Shown here piece after piece: positions 1-4,503 of a DNA stretch of 11,369 bases (position 1 is the first letter of the stretch; each line of letters begins with the position of its first letter). The translations under genes and the position numbers were made by a program. Under the pieces are notes generated by a model. The model had not been told where the DNA came from. It searched no databases and saw only the letters and a program-made list of their open reading frames with translations. This DNA comes from JADGGV01 sp035715725 (GTDB taxonomy: Bacteria > Gemmatimonadota > Gemmatimonadetes > Longimicrobiales > RSA9), in NCBI GenBank assembly GCA_035715725.1, contig DASTKT010000034.1:1-11369 (forward strand), read 5' to 3'.

Positions 1-40
1 CTGCGGTTTCTGGCCTGTTGCGCCGGGGCCCGCCGCGTAC

Positions 41-86
41 CGGCGCTCCCCGGCGCTCCCCGGCGCTCCCCGGCGCTCCCCGGCGC
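41..86. repeat. 10-bp tandem repeat
   Basis: Four exact consecutive copies of CGGCGCTCCC occupy 41-80, followed by a partial copy (CGGCGC, 81-86). The 10-bp period is not a multiple of three, which argues against a coding role. Identical neighbouring copies suggest recent slippage expansion. Confidence 0.95.
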
Positions 87-304
87 GAAGCCGCCACGCG
101 CCGGGGGCCGGCGAGGCGGGTGGCGGATTCGGTGCGGTATACGAACACGTTCCGCCAGCGGCGTTCGGCACCGAGGTGCGCGTGGCGGCTTCTGTGCACC
201 TGGCGCACACAAAACGCCAACCGTGCCGCGACCGCTCGCGCCTGGCGGATTGCGTTCGGCGGCGCGGTTCGGCCGCATGGCCCGACCTCGGCGCTCGCCC
301 GCAT

Positions 305-405
305 GGCTCGGCCTCGGGGCTCGGCCTCGGGGCTCGGCCGCCGGGCTCGGCCGCCGGGCTCGGCCGCATGGCTCGGCCGCATGGCTCGGCCGCATGGCTC
401 GGCCG
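305..405. repeat. 13-bp tandem repeat array
   Basis: Seven consecutive 13-bp units and a partial eighth, all beginning GGCTCGGCC. Units 1-2 (305-330) end TCGG, units 3-4 (331-356) end GCCG, and units 5-7 (357-395) end GCAT. The variants occur in blocks of two, two and three, as expected from stepwise slippage or unequal exchange. Looser relatives of the unit extend upstream from about 270. Confidence 0.95.
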
Positions 406-422
406 GCGTGTGGCGGGCCGGC

Positions 423-511
423 GCCGGATTGCCGTCAACCCCGCACGCGTATGCGCCTCCCGACGTCCTTGCGGCCTTCCCGGCAATTATATTGATACCG
501 CTGGCGAATTC
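423..511 (+). repeat. Dispersed ~90-bp repeat unit, copy P1
   Basis: This copy has three blocks. Block A is 423-448, block B is 465-484 (contains GTCCTTGCGGCC and CCCGGC), and block C is 490-511 (contains GATACCGCTGGCGAATTC). Block A matches the reverse complement of 816-841 at 24 of 26 positions. The first 12 bases of block B match the reverse complement of 788-799 exactly. Block C is an exact 22-bp inverted match to 856-877. Function is unknown; it looks like a non-coding dispersed repeat rather than a known insertion sequence. Confidence 0.8.
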
Positions 512-710
512 GGCGCGAGCGGCCGACGACGAGGCGACGTCCGGCTCGCGACGCGGCCCGTGTCCGGCAACCCGTCCGAGGCGCCGCGAGCCGGCTCCGC
601 CCCCGCCGCGGCGCGAATCCGGCGGCGGTATCGTGCCGCCCAATTCCGCTCCCACGACCTGCCCGAGCCACGTCCCGTCCTGCGACCGAATCGAAAGCGG
701 CGAAAGGCCG

Positions 711-787
711 GAACCGTTGCCGTGAACCCCGCACGCACCGCGCTCGCAGGAGACGCTTGCGGAGATCACGGCAATAATCGCCGTAGG
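711..787 (+). repeat. Dispersed repeat unit, copy P2
   Basis: Direct copy of the same family as the unit at 423-511. Positions 719-736 match 431-448 at 17 of 18 bases (GCCGTGAACCCCGCACGC against GCCGTCAACCCCGCACGC). The following part aligns with gaps to the copy at 856-939 read on the minus strand, sharing GGAGACGC and TGCGG. It runs into CACGGCAATAATCGCCGTAG at 768-787, where it meets an oppositely oriented copy tail to tail. Block C is absent here. Confidence 0.6.
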
Positions 788-841
788 GGCCGCAAGGACC
801 TCCGGCGGTGTACATGCGTGCGGACTTGACGGCAATCCGGC
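768..841 (-). repeat. Dispersed repeat unit, copy P3
   Basis: Minus-strand copy. Positions 816-841 are the inverted counterpart of block A (24 of 26 bases against 423-448), and 788-799 is the exact inverted counterpart of GTCCTTGCGGCC at 465-476. It shares its inner end (768-787) with the plus-strand copy at 711-787, so the two form a tail-to-tail inverted pair of about 130 bp. Confidence 0.65.
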
Positions 842-855
842 GGCCGTCGCGGCGT

Positions 856-939
856 GAATTCGCCAGCGGTATCAATAATCGCCGGGAAGGCCGCACGCGT
901 CTCCGCGACGCCGGCGCGTGCGGCGTTCACGGCAACCGG
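856..939 (-). repeat. Dispersed repeat unit, copy P4
   Basis: Minus-strand copy with all blocks. Positions 856-877 are an exact 22-bp inverted match to 490-511, 881-895 an exact 15-bp inverted match to 470-484, and 916-939 a diverged block A (inverted TTGCCGTGAACGCCGCACGC). Only a short indel separates 856-895 from a continuous match to 470-511. Weaker relatives of block C can be seen near 613-633 and perhaps 121-140, so the family has more, older copies. Confidence 0.75.
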
Positions 940-1416
940 GTCGCAACCCGTGCCCGCCTGGATGCCGCGAGCCCAGACAGCCCGGTGAACTCCAGGAAAC
1001 CACCGGTTTCTGGCCGGTTGCGCCACGCCCCGGCGCGCACCCCCGCTCACGCAGAGGCGCGGAGCCGCGGCGGGGTGGAGTCCGTGTGCCTCGGGTACGC
1101 GGCGGAAGGAGCCGGCCGACGCTCCGGGGCGTCCGCTGTGTTTCACGACAGGAACGCCCCCGGCGGGGCGTCGGCCGCGGGGCGCGCCTCCATCCCCCAC
1201 CATATCTCCCCCGCCCGGCGAGCCTCCGGGCCCCCGTGCCGCCGTGTGCCCGCCTTCCGTTCCCCAGCCCGAAGCGACGACCCCGGCGCCGGCCGCGACG
1301 ATCGCCGCGCTCCCACGACACGACTGCGTTGCGCCCGGTAACCTCGGCCGGGCCGGCCGGTCCGCGGCCCGGTCCGTCCGGTGGCCCCTACCGTCTGGCG
1401 CGTCCCGCGCTTTCGG

Positions 1417-1424
1417 TATATATT
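1417..1424 (+). promoter_or_regulatory. Possible -10 element in AT-rich island
   Basis: TATATATT stands out within very GC-rich sequence. TATATT at 1419-1424 matches the bacterial -10 consensus at five of six positions. No good -35 element lies 16-18 bases upstream, and the site is about 230 bases before the start of the VOC-family gene, so its assignment to that gene is uncertain. The island is also A/T-rich on the other strand. Confidence 0.3.
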
Positions 1425-1652
1425 CGGGTCACGTCGGCACCGTCCTGACACGCGCCGGCGCGGCTGGCGGCCGTGAGCCCGATCCGGCCCGGCCGCCACC
1501 TCCTGGCGTCGGGGCGCCGCGGGTGCGCGTCAGCGACCGGCCATTCCGTCATCCGTCCTCCCGCGGCATACGCCCCGCTCATGCCCGGGGAGGGCTCTAC
1601 CTGCGCGAGGACCGGCCTCGCGCGCTCCTTCCACTCCATTGCGGAGAAACCG

Positions 1653-2066
1653 ATGAAAGCGATCACCCCGTACCTGAACTTCGATGGGAACTGCCGCGAG
1701 GCGATGACGTTCTACCAGCGGTGCCTGGGTGGTGAGCTCCACGTGATGACGTTCGGCGAGGGTGAGTTCGAGTCGCCGCCGGAGGCGAAGGAGCGGTTGA
1801 TCCATGCGCGGCTGCAGCGGGGCGATCTCATGTTGATGGCCTCCGACACGATGCCGGGGATGCCGTACAAGCAGGGGAACGACGTCTGGCTGAGCCTCGA
1901 GTGCGAGAGCGACGACGAGGTCGGCTCGCTGTACGCCGCGCTCTCCGCCGGCGGCCAGGAGATCATGGCGCCGCATGACGCGTTCTGGGGCGCGCGCTTC
2001 GCGATGTTCACCGACCGCTTCGGGATGAACTGGATGTTGAACCACGAGCGGGTGCGGGCGGGATAG
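1653..2066 (+). CDS. VOC superfamily protein, PhnB/glyoxalase-like
   Basis: A 137-residue protein of the vicinal-oxygen-chelate fold, close in pattern to the PhnB/YjdN subfamily. Seen features are an N-terminal beta-alpha module with YLNFDGNCREAMTFYQRCLG (residues 7-26), a central RGDLMLMASDTMPG stretch, and a C-terminal FWGARFAMFTDRFGMNWMLN typical of this subfamily. The length is normal for PhnB-like proteins (about 137-147). The start at 1653 is chosen because GGAG at 1643-1646 is well spaced and the family pattern begins there; a longer frame from 1473 has no family similarity. Enzymatic activity is unknown for most members. It is convergent with an ArsR/SRPBCC operon, a company in which such genes are often found, but no direct link is shown. 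Family call is firm; function is unassigned. Confidence 0.9.
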   Translation: MKAITPYLNFDGNCREAMTFYQRCLGGELHVMTFGEGEFESPPEAKERLIHARLQRGDLMLMASDTMPGMPYKQGNDVWLSLECESDDEVGSLYAALSAGGQEIMAPHDAFWGARFAMFTDRFGMNWMLNHERVRAG

Positions 2067-2182
2067 CACCGCGCCCGAGCGGCCTGCGGGCGCTCGCGCC
2101 GGGGTTCGCGGCGGCTGAACGGTCGAGGGCTCACGCGAAGCCGCGGGGCGTGCCCGGGCGGTCGAAACGGTCGGGGCATGTG

Positions 2183-2218
2183 AAAAGGCGCCCGGTGGGA
2201 AGAAACCCACCGGGCGCC
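2183..2218 (-). terminator. Intrinsic terminator for the SRPBCC/ArsR operon
   Basis: Perfect 13-bp stem GGCGCCCGGTGGG (2187-2199) and CCCACCGGGCGCC (2206-2218) with a 6-base AAGAAA loop. On the minus strand the stem is followed by TTTT (complement of 2183-2186), making a proper rho-independent terminator about 120 bases after the SRPBCC stop. On the + strand no T-run follows, so it would serve the VOC gene only weakly. Confidence 0.85.
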
Positions 2219-2339
2219 GTCCGTTCCGGGAGCCGTTCCAATCTCGATCTCAGCGCCGCAGGCGCGGATCACGACCTCGAGCCCGATCACGAGTCCGAGC
2301 CCGCGCCCGCGCCCGGGCCGGGAACGGACCGTGCGCCCG

Positions 2340-2843
2340 CTACGCCCCCTCCGCCACGCGCGCCGCGAACAGATCGAGCGTGCCCGCCCAGCCATCCGGC
2401 GCGTCCACGGCCCCCCGCATCGAGTCGGCGCCGGCGCCGTGCCGGGCGAAGTAGCGATGCTCGAGGTCGACCCGCGTGCTCCCATCCGCCAGCGGCGTGA
2501 AGCGCACGTCCACCTCGCTCGACTTCGCGAGATCGGGCTCGAATTGCCAGCTCGTCGTGATCTGCCACGCCATGACGAAACGTCGCGGCGGCTCCCACAC
2601 GAGCACCGAGCCCCAATCGCAGTCCGTGCCGTCGACCTGCTCGGTGTAGCAGCGACCCCCCACGCTCGGCTCGATGATGATGCGCTTCATCGGCGACTTC
2701 CCGATGTGATGCGAGCGCGGCCACCAGCTGTCGATGTCGTCCGTGAACACGCGGAACGCCTGCTCCGCGCTCGCCTTCACCGTGACGCTCTTCCGCACCG
2801 GGACATCCGCCACGTCCGTCGCTTCCTTCACCGTCGTCGTCAC
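2340..2843 (-). CDS. SRPBCC (AHSA1/START-like) domain protein
   Basis: A 167-residue single-domain protein of the SRPBCC fold, activator of Hsp90 ATPase (AHSA1)-like group. An N-terminal strand-helix (VRKSVTVKASAEQAFRVFTD, residues 16-35) leads into the SWWPRSHHIG motif (39-48) common in this subgroup. This is followed by a GSVLVWEPPRRFVMAW strand pair and a C-terminal helix GWAGTLDLFAARV. The fold binds hydrophobic ligands; no specific ligand can be read here. The start is GTG at 2843. GGAGG on the minus strand (complement of 2849-2853) sits 5 bases upstream, and GTGA overlaps the ArsR stop by 4 bp, indicating translational coupling. ArsR-SRPBCC pairs are a common two-gene arrangement in which the regulator usually controls its partner. 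A strong terminator follows. Confidence 0.9.
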   Translation of the reverse strand: MTTTVKEATDVADVPVRKSVTVKASAEQAFRVFTDDIDSWWPRSHHIGKSPMKRIIIEPSVGGRCYTEQVDGTDCDWGSVLVWEPPRRFVMAWQITTSWQFEPDLAKSSEVDVRFTPLADGSTRVDLEHRYFARHGAGADSMRGAVDAPDGWAGTLDLFAARVAEGA

Positions 2844-3163
2844 CGTCTCCTCCCCGTTGATGATTGCTCCACCCTCTCCTTGAAGGCCTGGAGCGCCTGC
2901 GTCCAGAACTCGTCGAAGTACTCGCGCAGAGAGTCGAACCCCGCGGGGTCCAGCCGGTAGAGCCGGCGGGTCCCCGCCGGCTCGTCGACCACCAGCCCCG
3001 CATCCTTCAGCACGCGAAGGTGCTGCGAGACCGCCGGCCGGCTGATCGGAAACGCCCGCGCGAGCTCCCCCACGGCCATCGGCCCGGCACGGAGCCGGGT
3101 GACGATGGCCCGTCGCGTCGCGTCCCCGAGCGCGTCGAGCTGGGCCTCTTGGTAAGTAGTCAC
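2840..3163 (-). CDS. ArsR-family winged-helix transcriptional regulator
   Basis: A 107-residue DNA-binding repressor of the ArsR/SmtB fold. Residues 1-20 carry the opening LDALGDATRRAIVTRL. The winged helix-turn-helix spans roughly VGELARAFPISRPAVSQHLR with recognition helix SRPAVSQHLRVLKDAG, and the wing is EPAGTRRLYRLDP. No clear metal-binding cysteine or histidine cluster is present, so it belongs with the non-metal ArsR proteins that accompany SRPBCC genes. The start is GTG at 3163; an in-frame TAA lies directly before it, so no longer version exists. No Shine-Dalgarno sequence precedes it, and the likely promoter would put the transcript start within a few bases of the GTG, implying a near-leaderless mRNA. 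It overlaps the downstream SRPBCC gene by 4 bp. Two palindromes over the start suggest autorepression. Confidence 0.93.
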   Translation of the reverse strand: MTTYQEAQLDALGDATRRAIVTRLRAGPMAVGELARAFPISRPAVSQHLRVLKDAGLVVDEPAGTRRLYRLDPAGFDSLREYFDEFWTQALQAFKERVEQSSTGRRR

Positions 3164-3167
3164 TTAC
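3152..3167. promoter_or_regulatory. Probable ArsR operator O1
   Basis: GTAAGTAGTCACTTAC is an inverted repeat with perfect 6-bp half-sites GTAAGT/ACTTAC and a 4-base centre. It covers the ArsR start codon. Its size and symmetry fit a winged-helix dimer site. Confidence 0.7.
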
Positions 3168-3168
3168 G

Positions 3169-3184
3169 GTAAGTAAATGCTTAC
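3169..3184. promoter_or_regulatory. Probable ArsR operator O2
   Basis: GTAAGTAAATGCTTAC repeats the same half-sites (GTAAG/CTTAC perfect, sixth pair mismatched) with the same 16-bp length, 17 bp from O1 centre to centre. It overlaps the predicted -10 element of the ArsR promoter, so binding would block RNA polymerase. Confidence 0.7.
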
Positions 3185-3199
3185 GAATGCCGGCGTCAA
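3172..3199 (-). promoter_or_regulatory. Predicted promoter of the ArsR-SRPBCC operon
   Basis: On the minus strand TTGACG (3199-3194) is followed after 16 bases by TTTACT (3177-3172). These match sigma-70-type consensus at five and four of six positions. Transcription would begin near 3165, two or three bases before the GTG start. The -10 lies inside operator O2. Confidence 0.55.
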
Positions 3200-3404
3200 G
3201 GGGCGCGTGAACGTGGCGCGGCGACGCGGCCCGCGGCGGCCCGTGGCGGCCCGTGGCCGGCCCGGGGGATCCCCGCCGTGGCAGGGCGCGCCCGGGTGCG
3301 GCCGGAAACGCTCGACGGAAACGCGGGGATTGGCCGTCGGCCAGCCGGCACCCCCCGCCCGCCGCGGCCGGGTCCCGGCGGTATCGGTCGCGAGTGCGCT
3401 CGAG

Positions 3405-3437
3405 AAAACGGGGGACCGGCAGCCCGCCGGTCCCCCG
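3405..3437 (-). terminator. Intrinsic terminator of the small lipoprotein gene
   Basis: Perfect 12-bp stem CGGGGGACCGGC (3409-3420) and GCCGGTCCCCCG (3426-3437) with a 5-base loop. On the minus strand TTTT (complement of 3405-3408) follows. It lies 24 bases beyond the lipoprotein stop codon. Confidence 0.85.
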
Positions 3438-3460
3438 TACCACCTCCCCACCCGACCCCC

Positions 3461-3694
3461 TCACCGCTTCGTCGTATCCTGCTTGACCGTGTCCTTCGGC
3501 GCGCCCTGGATGGTATCCGTCGTCGTCGTCTTGACGATCGTGTCGGTGGTCGGCACGACCTGGCCGCTCATGGTGTCCTGGCCGGTCATGGTCGTCGTGT
3601 CCGCGGAGACGTTGGCGTCCCCTCCCTCCTTCTTGCACGCCCCTAGAGCCATCACGAGCGCCAGCGCCATCGCCGTCACGAAATGCGTTCTCAT
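3461..3694 (-). CDS. Small Thr/Asp-rich lipoprotein, hypothetical
   Basis: A 77-residue protein with a classic lipoprotein signal: basic MRTHF, a hydrophobic stretch (residues 5-18), and lipobox L17-G-A-C20. The mature part of about 58 residues begins CKKEGG and is low in complexity, rich in Thr, Asp, Gln and Lys with repeated TTDTI/TTTDTI and KDTVKQDTTK segments. No domain is recognised. It is probably anchored in the outer membrane or periplasm, with no predictable biochemical role. The start at 3694 is supported by a GGAGAG Shine-Dalgarno sequence just upstream on the minus strand. A 7-bp hairpin (3720-3738) lies in the presumed leader. The gene has its own terminator and a 153-base gap from the gene upstream, so it is likely monocistronic. 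Confidence 0.8.
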   Translation of the reverse strand: MRTHFVTAMALALVMALGACKKEGGDANVSADTTTMTGQDTMSGQVVPTTDTIVKTTTTDTIQGAPKDTVKQDTTKR

Positions 3695-3764
3695 GTCTCT
3701 CTCCCCCCCGGGTGAAGGCGGCCGACATCGGGTCGGCCCACCGGGGGGTGGGGCATGGGCAACC

Positions 3765-3828
3765 CGCGTGCCGGGGTGTCAGGCGCCGTGAAACGCGAGC
3801 CCGCTCGACGATGCCCACCCGGCACGCG
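3765..3828. repeat. 11-bp inverted repeat after the ligase remnant
   Basis: CGCGTGCCGGG (3765-3775) and CCCGGCACGCG (3818-3828) are exact inverted repeats 42 bases apart, just downstream of the ligase remnant on the minus strand. No T-run follows on that strand, so a terminator role is only possible. Confidence 0.35.
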
Positions 3829-3847
3829 CTCCATGCGGCGCGGGGTC

Positions 3848-4291
3848 TCACGCCCGGTGGAGCGCGCGCACCCGGTCGATGGTGTCGGCGTCGGCTGCGG
3901 TCTTGTCGGGGCGGTAGCGCTTGACGCGGGCGAAGCGGAGCGCGAGGCCACCGGAGTAGCGCGGGCTGGCCTGCACGCCCTCGAACGCGACCTCGACCAC
4001 GAGCTCGGGGCGCACGTGCACGATGTGCCCTTCCCTGCCGAGCTCCCGCGCCAGCAGCTCGCGGGTCTGCCGCTCGAGGAGGCGATCGGTGAGGCCCTTG
4101 AACGTCTTGCCGGGCATGACGAACGCGCCGCTCTCCGGGTCGCGGGCTCCGAGGTGCAGGTAGCCGGCGACGAGCGCGGCCTCCTCGCGGCCGGCGTACC
4201 GGATGCACGCCGCCAGCGCCGCGATCTTCTCCCTGCGCGCCGGCGTCTCTCCCACGCGCCTGGAGGTTGGAACCACCTCGTCGAGCAGCAT
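3848..4291 (-). pseudogene. ATP-dependent DNA ligase with catalytic core deleted
   Basis: A 147-residue frame that joins two distant parts of an ATP-dependent DNA ligase of the bacterial LigB-like type (usually about 500-600 residues). Residues 1-45 (MLLDEVVPTSRRVGET... to GYL) match the start of the N-terminal DNA-binding domain. Residues 46-147 match the C-terminal OB-fold: HLGARDP (46-52), GKTFKGLTD (61-69), VRPELVVEVAFEGVQ (93-107) and motif VI-like RFARVKRYRPDK (119-130). The intervening nucleotidyltransferase domain, including the KxDG lysine that becomes adenylated, is absent, so the product cannot be a working ligase. The join near 4156/4157 is in frame with no stop. No strong Shine-Dalgarno sequence precedes the ATG at 4291, and an 8-bp tandem repeat lies just upstream. 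Most likely it is a decayed gene left by an internal deletion; an assembly collapse or a rare stand-alone OB protein are alternatives. Confidence 0.8.
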
Positions 4292-4340
4292 TTCGCCCTT
4301 CCGTGGGAAGCCGGGAGGACGGGACCGCGCCCGCGAGCGG

Positions 4341-4458
4341 AGTGGGGGAGTGGACGAGTGGGGGAGTGGACGAGTGGACGAGTGGACGAGTGGACGAGTG
4401 GACGAGTGAGAGTGGGAGAGTGGGAGAGTGGGAGAGTGGGAGAGTGGGAGAGTGGGGG
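4341..4458. repeat. 8-bp tandem repeat (AGTGGNNG)
   Basis: About fifteen consecutive 8-bp units of form AGTGGNNG. They begin AGTGGGGG, AGTGGACG, AGTGGGGG, then five exact AGTGGACG (4365-4404), a shortened AGTGAG (4405-4410), five exact AGTGGGAG (4411-4450) and a final AGTGGGGG (4451-4458). Homogeneous blocks indicate recent expansion. The period is not a multiple of three and there are no spacers, so it is neither coding nor a CRISPR array. Confidence 0.95.
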
Positions 4459-4500
4459 ATTGCAGTGTCACCCACTCCTCCGCTCCCCCACTCCCCCACT
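4341..4500. repeat. G/T-rich hairpin element, copy C
   Basis: The tandem array ends in a C-rich counterpart at 4471-4500. AGTGGGGGAGTGG (4341-4353) is the exact inverted repeat of CCACTCCCCCACT (4488-4500), and further inner pairing is possible. The element ends 3 bases from the D-aminoacylase stop codon, so it forms that transcript's 3' end. The inner arms resemble those at 8639-8690, but the outer CGCTTGCG-type arms seen there are missing. Confidence 0.8.
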
Positions 4501-4503
4501 CGA

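Larger units (their letters stand above)
1..1652. other. Long non-coding repeat-mosaic region
   Basis: No convincing gene is visible in this 1.65-kb stretch. Open frames exist on both strands, but they are Arg/Pro/Ala/Gly-rich, overlap one another in every frame, have no recognisable domain and lack a well-placed ribosome binding site. The stretch instead holds a 10-bp tandem repeat, a 13-bp tandem repeat and several diverged copies of an ~75-90-bp unit in both orientations. Positions 5-24 recur at 1005-1024 with one mismatch, which suggests the repeat field extends past the left edge of the window. The right part (about 1030-1652) is GC-rich with one short AT-rich island near 1411-1425. A structured RNA cannot be excluded, but I recognise none. 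Confidence 0.7.

Noticed and set aside
18..1499. Several overlapping frames of 70-240 codons in the left region
   Set aside because: All six frames are similarly open and highly biased to Arg/Pro/Ala/Gly. They cover tandem repeats whose periods are not multiples of three, and no ribosome sites or domains are visible.
1..1652. tRNA, rRNA or known riboswitch in the gene-free region
   Set aside because: No cloverleaf with a T-loop GTTCRA-type core, no rRNA signature and no recognisable riboswitch core was found by reading either strand.
4341..4458. Possible CRISPR array
   Set aside because: The 8-bp units are contiguous with no unique spacers, and no cas gene is present.
2340..4499. A single 719-codon minus-strand frame covering SRPBCC through the ligase remnant
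   Set aside because: Only its last ~167 codons resemble a protein family. It crosses terminators and the ArsR and lipoprotein genes in the wrong frame, and the GTG with GGAGG at 2843 is the proper start.
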